Positions 1 through 12,200 of a DNA stretch of 13,229 bases are shown one piece after another (the stretch's first letter is position 1; each line of letters starts with the position of its first letter). The position numbers and the translations under genes are program-made. This DNA comes from Omnitrophica bacterium RBG_13_46_9 (GTDB lineage: Bacteria > Omnitrophota > Gorgyraeia > JABMRN01 > RBG-13-46-9). The notes beneath the pieces are model-generated. The model was not told the DNA's origin. It saw nothing but the letters and a program-made list of their open reading frames with translations, and did no database searches. The stretch is from assembly GCA_001804045.1 (NCBI GenBank), contig MHFD01000037.1, positions 1-13,229 of the forward strand, in the 5' to 3' direction.

Positions 1-1
1 C

Positions 2-229
2 CTCGAGCTTTTCCATCCTTTCGGCTTCGGCGACGCCTCCTAAGTCCACGAGTTTGATGCCGCCGACTTTTACGGCGTTTACTATATTCTCCGGTACTCC
101 TACTATTCCGACGACGATGGAGGCGGTGTAAGTATCTTTCGCGCTGATTATAGCATTGTAGAAATTAAGCGCGGGTCCTGTCTCCCTTTTGCCCTGGGGA
201 ACAATAATAACATCTCTTGGTAATTCCGG
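2..229 (-). other. Alpha/beta tail after HAD 2, continues beyond window (r4334-4409)
   Basis: The last 76 residues visible are alternating strands and helices: RDVIIVPQGKRETG, then ALNFYNAIISAKD, then SIVVGIVGVPENIVNAVKVG, then IKLVDLGGVAEAERMEKLE. The stretch could finish the HAD core or start a new Rossmann-like domain that extends past position 1. No stop codon is reached, so the giant protein goes on. No family recognised. Confidence 0.5.
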
Positions 230-3200
230 ATTCTTTTCCCGTCCTACATATAGCTTTATAATATCTACTTCCCAATCGATGCCGGCTTCCCGCAGATCTT
301 TCTGCGTAACGGTAAACATACCTCTGTCATTTCCGGGATCTCTTTTTGTTCCCACCATATCACCTATTATGACGACCCTTTTTAATCTCTTTAATTTAAT
401 TATCTGTATTATTCCTTTATCTTTTGAAGTCGCTCTGATATCTACGGCATGTGCCGAAGGCGCCACGGACAAGCCATTCGGTATCGCTCCTCGGGCTTCA
501 AGCGCTCTTAATTTTTCGCGGACTATCGCGGCAATAAGATATCTTATTTCGAGTAATTTCGGGCTGTGAGAAAGTATCGCGGTAATACCTTCAGGCACTA
601 CACGGTAATCTATAGCTCTAAGCTCTTCATCTGTAATATGTGCTTCCTTTGCAGCTTCTTTTATGGCCTTTCTTATAGCTATATTCAAGGCTTCAATGGC
701 GTTTCTGTCTTTAATTTCGGTTACCTCAAAGCCGGAAACTTCTTCTCTTTTTCCCGTATTGTCTATGCTATACGCCCTTGAACCTGTGCCTGTTATAGCT
801 ATATAGGGGTTGCCTTCACTCGCTATCTCTTTTGCTAATCTAACGCCTTCCAACCGTCTCTCTAAAAGATCCAACGGGCAACCGGTCAACGTAATATTTG
901 TGACTCCTCTTTCCGAAAGCGCTTGTTTGGCGCTTATAATTTCGGCGGATACCACTTCCTCGCTGTGGTCTCTGTCTACTCCGTCGAAATCAGAGATTAC
1001 GGCGTCGATACCCGCAAGACGCTTTTTGTCGGCAACCAGTTTTGCGTATTTTGCGCTTTCGAGACGATGGACAGGCCTTCCAAAAAGCCCTGAGACCATC
1101 CTTCCTGGAGTTGCGTAAAGATCGTCAAGTATTTTGTCAATAAACGCCTTTAGAGGTGTGCTACTGCGTTCCTGGAAGTATACCTTCTCGAAGAATAGCG
1201 CCGCCTGATATTCCCCTTTTTCCTCTATGATCGCTTCCGCCACGACCTCATACGGTATATCCAGCTTCTCTTTCATGCAATCAATTATTTCATTCTCCCG
1301 CGACTTCCTGACAAGACTGCCGAAACTTACAAGATGCGCCCTGAATACTCCGTCTTTCCTTTCCACTGTAAAGTTGTTGAGGTCGATCCTGAATGGGTAT
1401 CTCCGGGTCTCCCGCAGTTTGTCAAACGCGATGGACATTCTTACGGCGAGGCTGTTGAAATCATCAATGGCAAGCATTGAGCCAAGTATCTGTTTCTGTT
1501 TTTCGCTTAACTTATCGGGATTTATTTTCGAAAATTCACCGAAGAGAGCGAGTTTATTATCGGCGGATATATCCCTGTTAAGCCCGAATTCCCGGGCAAT
1601 GGTATCATATACAAGCTGCGTATGGTCATAAAAATGAAGGAGCTCTTTGACCATGGATTTTTGGATCGTCCGCACGTCCTGGCCGGAAAGTCGAGTACCT
1701 TTGTACTGATTCATTTCCAGCACCTGTCCCGCTCTAGGGTTATCGTCTATCTTCCGGACCTTTACCCCTACATAACCGCCTCTCTCAATGGGGTGAAAAT
1801 ACATCGTATCCGGCAGGTATGGCGCGGATACGTTCTGCGATGTCTCGTATTCCGACATCACCTCCCTGAAGCCGTGGGCGGCAAATATCAACTCTAATTC
1901 TTCTATCGGCATTCCTTTTGTACGGAGATAATCCGTAAGATATCGAATAGCGGCCCTGCGCGTTTTCGATGAACCTGTGTAATGGACGGGCAGGCCTTCC
2001 GGTTTCTGCGTTGACAGGTTCCATCTGATCACTTCGGAGAAATCGTCTCCTCCTTCTTCTTCTATGTCGCGCACTTTCTGGTAGATATCTAAGTCAGTCA
2101 TGAGTACCTTTCCGCTTATGTCAATGTCGTAATTATAGGCACTGAAGATTTTCCGTACGCTTTCCGCATAATAGTCGGCCAGAAGCTGCGCTCTTTCTTC
2201 GTCAAGCACCGCCTTTGCCCATTCAAAGATCTCCTTTCTTGTCAATAATATGTTATAGAGGAATATCCTCCCCTCCTTTGCCGTAACCTCGTGCACGGGG
2301 GACGCGGCGCCCATATCAAGCGCGCCTATGTGTCCGACCGAAGGATCGTATCCGTAATTCGAACTCTTGATATCCCATTCAAAGCCGCCCCTATTAAAAA
2401 GGGAGCGGATGCTTATGAGATATTCGTCCATCAGAAGCTTCGACGTCTCAAGGTCGCCTCTTTCGATCGCTCCCGCGAGGATGCCTTCGTATCTCCTCTC
2501 GTTGAGCTCATTATCAAACATGCCCCCTTTCAGAAACACCGGGACCATCTTCTGCGCCACGGCGGTCTTTATCGTGCGTTCGGTGATCGAACCGTCTTGC
2601 TCACGGACCCGTACCTTTAGATTCGGCAATACAACATATCTTATGACAAGATGCCCCATATATGGATGCGCGAATAGATACCCTTCTCTGGCCGTCTTTC
2701 TCTTGTCGAGGTCTTTGATCTCTTCTCTTAGTTCCTTGACGACCATTGTCTTTGATTCGTTCGCGTATACACAGACGGTGTCCGCTCCTGCGGAAAATCT
2801 GGTCAGGACATCCTCATAAATTGATTTTCTGAACGCGTTCTCGACCGCTTCTTCTATTATTGTAACATCAAATCCGGCGGTGGCAAGCTCGTCTCTGTAT
2901 TCGCCCATCTTGAAATGTCTATACATCTGTATCATGCGCATTGCGATCCTGCGATAAGGGTCTTCAATGTTCTCTTCGAGATTATACCCGCGGTGATAGA
3001 GCGTAACGCTTAAGGGCTGGTCATGGATGCCCTCACCCTGCACTAGAACTGTAAAGTTTGTTCTACCTGTTAAAAATTCAAGAGATGTAATCGAGATCTT
3101 ATGGACCTCTTGAGATGGCAGACCGAATCGCTTATAGATATTATCCTTGGCAAACAGGGCACGGATCTGAGATACCATCTCCGGCGTAATCACGTCTTTT

Positions 3201-6200
3201 ACTTTGCTCGTATCAATCGCGATGGTGCTGCGCAATTCCTCGTTAAATTCTCTGACACTTAACAATCTGACCTTCTCGGTTTTTGACAGCCCTTTTAAAA
3301 CATAAACATCGTCCAATTTGATCCCTGCTCTTTTGACAATATCGCTCTGGGTTTTTATCTCTTCTATAACATTTATGCAATTTTTATCGCCTCCCGCTAT
3401 TATGATGCGGAATGGCCTGTCTTTTTCAGTGTAAGCCGCCTGCCGGGACCAGAGTATATGGTTGAGGATGCCCCTATCCGCAAACATATTTTCTTTGGCC
3501 AATCCTACGGCTAGAGCATTGGCGTTTATAGCGCAAATCTGGGGGATCCTTCCTTCTTTGTCGGGCGCGACCATGCCTACAATCTCCTGCACGTCCTTCT
3601 GGAATTCGAAAAGGTCGAATCTGTCTTTATGCGTCTCTACGGTCTGATGCTCAAGCCGTGCCCTGACCCTTTCTTTTAACGCCTCAATATCAGAAATGGG
3701 CTCTCTCGCGCGCAAGGGTGAGGCGTTCGCTTTTAACGCTATCTCTAATTGCCGTCTATCCACTTTGCCTTCTCTATTCTTACAGAGATGCCATAAAGCT
3801 CTTTTTTGAAGACCGACTGGCGCAATAGTAACATCTATCCCCGCCCATCTAAGCGCCCTGACACCTTCACCGGTCCCCATCTTGGGGCCCGGGTCAAGGG
3901 TAGCGATTACAACTTTCTTTATGCCCCTATTTATTATCGCCTGGGCGCACTGGTCGCATGGCTCAAGTGAAGTGACGAGTGTATAATTCGACCAATCTGT
4001 CTTTCCTTTTTTCTCGGCTTCTTTAAACGCTACGATTTCAGCGTGGTCGTACTTTTTGGACGTGTATTCCGATGTTTCCGAAGGAATCCTTTGTTTCGAT
4101 TTTACGATTACATTTCCTTCATTATCGATAAGATCTGCTGCGACCCCAAGCGGAGACCTTATATCAGGCGTGCCGTCCTGTTTCCTGCCAATCTCTTTTT
4201 TCTCCCTTGCGTTCCTGCGGGCGCGCTCTATTACGAGCGGTAGGCGGGACAGTATGAATTTATCCGTCTCTACGGATAGGGGCGGCGCGATCTGCTGCAA
4301 TAAGGATTTGAATAATAATACAGCACCTTCGGGACCGGTGTTTTCCAGCTGCAGAAATTCTATTCCGTCTTTGTGATAACGGGATCTCGTAATATCAACA
4401 TGAGAACCGACGTTGACCAACTTGTCCGTGGCTTTTAGCGCCGGTTCGTCGTTTTCGTCCTGGCCAAAGGCATCGCCAAAAAATATTACGCTATCCGCAG
4501 GGAAATTAAAAAGCTTAGAGATATTCTCAATGCCAAAACTCTTATCTATCCCTAACGGCGTCAGATCTAATGTGCTCAATCCTCCGATTTTTACTTCGAG
4601 TTCGATGCCTTCATCAGACATTCTTTTGCTTATATATTTCTCGTATCTCTCTCTTATCGCTTCTCCACCTTTTTCCTGGAATTTCGCCTTATCCTCATAG
4701 GTGGCGTCCCTGCTAAGCACCTTTAAAGATACCTGGGTAACTATGTCTTCGCTATGTGTGAAGATGTCTTCTATTGGCTTTTCATGGATACACCTTTCTT
4801 TGAACTTTTCCCACTCTTCATCGGTGAATTCCCGTCCCATTGTCTCCTTTAACATTCCTCTGATATCAAGTTCTTCGATGCATGACTTTAAAACGGCGAG
4901 CATCCTGGAATATTTCTGAGGCCCCAATTTTTCTTTCATATCGACAAACCAGACGCACTCAAAATCGTCCTTTTCCTTGTTATATCGGTATATCTGGCTT
5001 CCGGTAGAGGCTGTCGCGATAAGATTTTTCAGTATATCGCGGTCTTCTCTGGGAATAACGGAAAGTAACGGCTTTAAGAATTGTCTGTTAATCCTCTCCT
5101 TGCTGGTGCCGGATAGAACAGCAAAAGGTACGCCGGTTCTCAGGATTTTAACGATCAGTTCCGCCATTTCCCGGGAAATGGGCAGACTGGAATCTGTAAG
5201 GGTATTTATCATGTCGCATATCATAACCGGAGTTTTTCCTTTGCTGACCAACCCGGCTATCATTTTTTCAAATCTATGTAAGGCTTCTTCCTTGCGCTCT
5301 ATAAGCGCTTTTAATCTCGACAGGACGTTGTTTTCAAAGTGGTCCAAGAGTCGTGGCTCATTCTTGAACGGAAAATCCCGCGCGACAAGATCGAGATCCG
5401 CCAGATACGTCTTGACAGACGGCAATTCACCGATTAAATCCGGTCTGTCAACAAAAACCCATTGTCCGCTTATATGGCTTTTTCCTATATTTGCCAGACA
5501 ATTGCGCGGCCAATATCCCTGCTTTACCAGATCCTCCGCGATTTGCGCGGCCTCATCCAGGAAACCTTTGGCTTCGTCTATCTCTCCTTCTTTTACAGCT
5601 TTTTCAATAATCCTATACAGAGTATCCGTCTTTTCGCGCACGACAATAGTATCTGAAAATCTCGGCACGCCGCCTTCTATACGCACCAATGCGTCATTAA
5701 GGACAAAATAGTCTGCGGCGCCGGTTATCTTTTTGTCTTCATTCTTCCGGTAATCATAAAAGGACCCGTCCTTGTCGGTCCCGGGATTTCTTTCCAATAC
5801 GACATAATCAAGATCGGGTCTCGAATAAATTATGGAACGGGTGTCCTGGTCAATGCGGTTCAGTCTTTCGGAATAAAGGAGTTTCTGGCGTTTGCGGGGG
5901 GAGGCGTTTTTAAGCTGGTCAAACGTAAGGGGAGGACCTCGTCTTTTTATCAGTTTCGCGAGAATATTCCTTGCCGCTGTCACGCCCGGCACAAAAGCCA
6001 AAAGGCCCGGAACATGATATCCGAAGTATTCATGATAGACAATATCCTCATATGTATATTTTGAAATCTGTTCGAGCACCTCAAGCGCTGCGTTATCGTG
6101 GCCTATATCGTGCGTCAAAATCTGCCAGATGTTGAATTCAGGGTGGGCTTCGCTTATGGCTTCCATGGAAGATTGTACCCGCAATGTGCTTGTCAAAAGA

Positions 6201-9200
6201 AATACCGCTGATACGACTCCTAGAATGGCAAGGCCCAAGACACCCAGCACGGAAAGATCCTGCCAGTTAGAATTTATATAGCGCAAAAGATAGAGTAGAA
6301 TCCCTCCAGAGGCCGCTATCCAGTCCAATCCGCCGCCCAGCCCTAAAAGCGACCATCCTGAAATAGGCGCAAAGGGGTGAGACGCCATGAACCACTGCTT
6401 AAACTGATCTGTATTGCTTATAAAATCGTAAGTTTTCTTATCATGCCAGAAGAGCACTCCGTCGTAGCCGTTATTATGTATTATGGATAGGACTTTCGGG
6501 ATATCTGCCGGTTCCGCTTCGCCATATATCACTTTTACACCCTCGGGAATTGCGAGTTCTCCCCTGGATTTATCCAGCGCATCGAACTTCCTGGCTTTGT
6601 CCATATGGCTATACCAATGTATCTGCATAATGTCTCCGGCCTTAAGAAGATGTATCCAGTAGGCAAGCCCTTCTCTTTTCTCCGTACTCAATGAAACGGG
6701 TTTGCCGGGGAAAACTTCCCTCAAAAGTCTTACGATGTCCGTTACGAAAATCTGGGTATAAGCCAGGCCTGTCTTTGTCCCTTCCGGCTCGTTCATCGGC
6801 TCCCATGCGAGGACCGCGCTCTCCAGGTCATTCTGCCTTACATATGATTGTAATTCCGCGAGGAATACCCTCAATATGTCAATGAGCGCTTTTTTGTGAG
6901 CCGGATTTTTTATGAGATTGGCGAATTCTCCGACGGGTACGCCCGATTCCTGCGAAACATTATCGGCAAGCGTAAAATCGAATAATACCGGTATAAGTTT
7001 TATATCGGTGGTCTTCGCCGCCCTTATGAGCACCTTTAAGTCTTCAAGCGCTCTTCTATCGATGCTTATGGGTTTGCCTTCACGGTCGAAACTTATTACA
7101 TTGTTCCTCAAATCACACAGCGTAAATAACCGCACCACGTTTATGCCTTTTGACTTTAACTCGGTGAATCTTTTTGTAAGCTCTTTCTCTCTTTCCCGGT
7201 TTGAGAAACCCGTAGGCCCGCCGATGTCTTTACCATATGTCTCGGGGCTGTAATACATGCTTATCCCGCTCAAACCCTGGAATTCGGATAGTGAACGGGG
7301 CGTGACCGCTTTCGGTTCTTTTTCGAGATACGGAGTCGTAATCAGTTCGGGGGCTTTTTCCTCGGCTTCTATTTTTTCGGTCTTAAACTCCGTGACCGTA
7401 ACAGGTCCCACATAGCGCGCACTCGAGCCGCTGCCTATCGCAACCTTTATTCCTATCATGGCTATATTTTGGGGGTCGAACCCGTCTTGAGTCTCGGCCT
7501 GCGGGTCCTGGCTCTTCCTGGTAGGCGTGTAGGAGACTTCCATTTCACCTGCATTTGATATATTATTCCAGTTGCCGTATTGCGATCTCCATACCTCGTT
7601 TCCGCTGCTATCACGTGTCACGCTCTTTGTAAATATCTGTATCCCGTTTGGGGTACCTGCCACAAGGCCCTGCGGGACATTAAACTTGGCGGTAAACTTG
7701 ACTTTGCTTAAATCGACCGGTCCCATATCGAATCCCGGCAGCTGAGAATAGCGTATATCAAGGAAAATCTCGCCTTTAGTCTTCTGCGCATCTCCTCCGC
7801 GCAAGTCCGCTGTCAATACAAGGCCGTCGTCTGTCCTGTTGATGCCAATTATGCCGCGGCTATCCTTATAATCCTGGACTTTCCATCCAAAGTCGAGGAT
7901 AGAAGGGATCCATCGTTTCAAAGTAGCAGCTGCCGAGCTGACCGCTGAAATGAAAGGGCTAAGGACAAGAGAAGCAAGGCCCAACGAGCCGCTTATTACT
8001 ACATCTCTTCTACGCACACCTGATTCCGTCTGTGTTGCCGGCCGCAGTCCGACGACAGTTTCCTCCTTTAATCTGGGCGCTCCCAACGCCCATATTACGG
8101 GTATAAAAGCAATCAAGCCCCGTATATGTCCTGGGAAGTTTTCGTGATACATAATCTGTTCATATGCGGTCGGTGAAATTGTCTGCAATTCTTCAAGCGC
8201 CGCCTTATCGTGGCCGATATCTGTTGTCAATGCCTTCCACAGGCCGAAATCCCCGTGGGCGCTTTTAATGGCTTTCATTGAGTCCGTTACTCTTTTGATT
8301 GATATAATGGTAAAAACGATGCCGATAATACCGAGTAGTCCCCACCCAAGTATTCCGTAACCGGAGAGGTTCTGTAAATTAGTAACTATATGCCATACAT
8401 CATACACTGTGAGCGCTCCGGAAATAAGAGCCCAATCCACTCCGCCGCCGAGCCCTAAAGCCGACCATGCGGAAATGGGTCTGAACGCATGAACATCTCT
8501 CCTTATCGCCTGTGTAAATGTTTTTGTCTTCTCCTCATATGAACTACCTGCAAGCTCAAAAGCTTCTTTCTCTTTCTTGACCCGTTCTACTTTTATTTGC
8601 GTAACTGTGACAGGCCCCTTGTAGCTAGTTTCCGAACCGCTCCCTATCCCGAGTTTGATACCTAAGATCCTTACGTTCCCGGGATCAAATCCTTCCTCGC
8701 ACCACGCCTGAGGGTCCCTCTCTTTTGTCGTTGGGGTATACGATAATTCAATTTCGCCCGTGTCGGCGGCATTCATCCAATGGCTGTATTGTGAACTCCA
8801 TACATTTCCCTCAAAGCTCCTTGCGAATATCTGAACACCATTAAAACGCTCTCCTACAAATCTCGCGGGCACCCGAATCCTGATTGTGACCTTAACATTA
8901 CTTAAATCCAGAGGTCCCTGCGTAAAGCCTGGTAGCTGTACGCTGCGTAAATCCAGGAAGGCCTCTCCTTTGCTCCTCTGCGCGTCTTTTCCTTTTAAAT
9001 CCGCTATCAATTCCAAGCCATCTCCGGTCCTTTTGACATCTACAATGCCCTGGCTGCTTCCGGTATCCTGGACCAGCCATGGCAGATCAAATACATTATC
9101 GGCTTTTACTTTCGGAGCCGCATTTAAGGGTTCGATCTTGACATCTTTTACCCCTATTACGCCGCTCCCTTTAAATTCAGAGCCTATCCCTGCGGTAATC

Positions 9201-12200
9201 CTTATACCGAGCGAACGTATAAACGCAGGGTTAAAGCCGGAAGTCGAATCCCCCATAGGCGGAATGCCATCTTCCAGTGGCATATATTTCACTTCCATCC
9301 AGCCGTCTTTGCCAACATTATGCAATGTCCCGTATTGGATTTTGCCTTTATCGTCCCTTGCGAACAATTGAACGCCGTTAGGATAGCCTTTACCTACCAG
9401 CGTTTCCGGGATATAAATGGTGGCTGTGACCACTTTATTCCTTAAATCGATCGTTTGGATAAATTCGGTAAATGCCGCGCCTTTCTTATTTGTCGGACTT
9501 GCGTCTCTGATATCAGTAAATAATTCCAGTGCCTCATCTTTTAAATTTAACCCTGACACGGCCCGGGTATTGTAATCCGTTTCCGCCTGCCAGGAGGCCA
9601 GGTCAAGCTGTATGACACGCTCGCTCCTCATTGAAATCTCGCTTAACTGTGTCGCAACAGCGGCAAGCGGCCGTAAAAGGACATAGACAAGACTTAAAGG
9701 CATCATTCCAATCACCATTCGTCTTGAAGGTCCTGGGACTTCTGAAATCGGGGGCATCTTCAGGGGAAGCAAATCCGTTATAACACTTCGGTTGCTATAG
9801 AGATATCTTATAATTGCAATTGTCGCTATTACCATTCCTAGCATTCCCAACCAGCCCGGAACGACTCCCCATGCCGCAAGTATCCGCAATCCAATCCCTG
9901 TAGCAACAGGGGAGAACTGGGTAATACCTTTGCCTTTTTCTTCCGATCGGCGCAATACGCGGTCTGCGTTTTCCGCTACTATCCTATATTTCTTTGTGAG
10001 GAACTCTGTTCCGCTTGCGCCCAGAAAATGCTCGACGTGCAACACATCTTCCACACTATGCCTCTCTTTTATCAAGTCTATCTGGGTCATGGCATCGACA
10101 TATAAATTTCCAAGATATACTGCGAGATATTTTGGTCCTTTCTTAGTCTTTAGATCAATGAATACCTTTTTTGCGGAATGCGTGTTAGCCCTCAATTTTC
10201 TTATTTTTTCGATATCTCCTGCGCCTTTATGGGGCTTTCTTGTCAGCCTATCCAGCATGATGAGAATGCCGAGAAGCCTGAGGAATGGATTTGCGTTCAT
10301 TCCTTTCGCAATCCATTCTGCGATTTCTTTCTCCGCGGCTTTTGCCCTCGCTCCTGCGTCTCCTTCCGTTACTTCCGTCACAGGTGTTTCTTCTTCTTCG
10401 TCTGACAAGTAAAGCACTGCTTCGCCTTCTTCTTTACCCGATGTTCCCGCATCCGCTAAGCTGTAAGGAGCGGCGGCCTCCTCGTGAGTCTCCGCAGTTT
10501 TTCGTTCTACCACTTTTTCCTGTTCGGCTTCGCTTTTAGATTTTTCCAACTGAGCTGACAGTTCAGCTTCGATCGCTGCCATTTCGGATGCATCGGCAGA
10601 TTCTTTTTTTCCTGCATCGCTCTTTTGCGCGCGCTTTATTCTTTCCTGCCGGTCTCTTTCCATCCGCTCTCTTTCTTCAGGCTTCATGCCCCAGCCGATC
10701 GCTTTTCCGTCCTTAGAGACCTGCGCGCCTTTGCCTACTGAATGTTTTGGTTTTTCATCCGGAGGCAGCCAGCCTTTCTTGATCATCCACTCTTCGACCC
10801 TGAACCTGAGAGCAATAATCACAAGAACGGTTATCCCGATGGCAACACCTACGCCATATACCCAGCCACTTACGCCAAGTACGCCATGCATTCCGGCAAA
10901 TAACCGGCTGCCTTGCGCAAGCGATGCCTGACCTTTAATAAGGCCGATAAGAACCTCTGTTATCTCTCCGATTAGGAGTCCGCCTACGGCAAATCCGGCT
11001 ATCGTCTTTAAATCAATCGGGCGGATTGGTTCGCTCTTAAGCCTTATAACCGAATCTTTTCCGCCTATATTTCTTTCTTCAATCACAAACCTCTGACCCA
11101 GGGCCCTGAAAACGGCTATAAAAAATGGGGCGGCAGCGGACAGCTCCCTGCCATTCAGGAACACCCTTACGTTATGTCGTTCTGTCATATCAAATATAGT
11201 TACAAGTTCCCTATTGCTTGCGCCTGCCAGGATAAGATTCACATTTAGCGATGATTCGAACAAAAGTTTAATCGCCTTAATGCGGCCATTGAATTCCGGC
11301 CCTTGTGGAACTTCTGTTGGTAAGCCCATAAGACATGTTTTCTCTCTATCTTCAGGTTTCGCCCGCATTACACTCTGAAACAGGACCTCAAGCGGGCCGA
11401 ATTCCCTATCATGTAGTGCCTCAAGCAAGGTCTGTCTTCTTCCGGTCAAAGTAAGACGCTCCGCCGGTCCCGGCCTTTCGACCTTGCGGGATAGCTTCGA
11501 AGAAATCCATGGCCATCTTCCGAACACCGCCCTGTATGCTATAACGCCGATAAACAACATAAGCAACATCGTGTGAAGTCCATTTAACGCGGGTGAAAGT
11601 TGTAAAATATAATTCTTTGCCTCTTCTTTAATGGAAAAACCTACAATAGCAAAGAGCACCATAACGGGAATTGCCATGTGAAGCGCAACCCACTTTGCTA
11701 TTTCTAATCCGGCTTTTCCTTCAATCCTGCCGGTTCCGGTCCGGATATTATTTCGCTCCTGGACATACGCTATTATAAGCATTGTAACTAATGTCCCGAT
11801 CACTAGCGCGCTCATTATGACCCAATCAAGCCACGTGATACCGGTCAATCCCGCAAAGAAGCCTGAGCCAGCTTCAAAAGATGAGGGCTCTGACATGAAA
11901 TTCGTTACGGCTTTTTTTATTTCGAGATAAATATACGGCGTAAAGATAACGCTTGAGGCGACGTCTCCCGGGCCGGGCTTTCGGTCTTTTGTAGCAGCCA
12001 GCCTTTTTTTGATGATTTCCGTTGCCTTTGCCTTTACATTTCCGTAACTCGCTTCCACAAGCGCTCTCAAATGCTCGCTCATGGGGTATTTCGCCTGTTC
12101 CTCTCGGGTCACGCTGCTAAAATCCGTTATCATCGCGAGGGTTCCATCGGGTAATGAGTTCCAAAACTGTTTATACAAGGCTATCGCTTGTTTGATCTCT

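Noticed and set aside
2..1010. Class II fructose-1,6-bisphosphatase (GlpX) or GAPDH-like assignment for the C-terminal region
   Set aside because: I considered it from the GIVGVPENIVNAVKVGG stretch, but HAD motifs I-IV (DFDG, TLTG, SKDKG, GD...GND) fit far better and GlpX signatures are absent.
1785..2024. Minus-strand 79-codon frame in another phase; similarly 8898-9080
   Set aside because: Out of phase with the giant frame, which is coding with coherent domain sequence at the same place. Both are shadows.
3809..4204. Complete bifunctional RibD (deaminase plus reductase)
   Set aside because: Only the deaminase half is recognisable; the following residues lack a convincing RibD reductase pattern and no other riboflavin gene is present.
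189..5711. Many plus-strand open frames of 60-244 codons (for example 4977-5711, 189-569, 1227-1631)
   Set aside because: They lie antisense to the continuous minus-strand frame, show Ser/Leu/Ile-rich composition typical of antisense shadows, and none has recognisable domains.
8078..8491. HExxH-type metalloprotease in module A/B
   Set aside because: The conserved YHE and GHD motifs do not form an HExxH helix; the metal-site idea is left open in the findings without naming a protease family.
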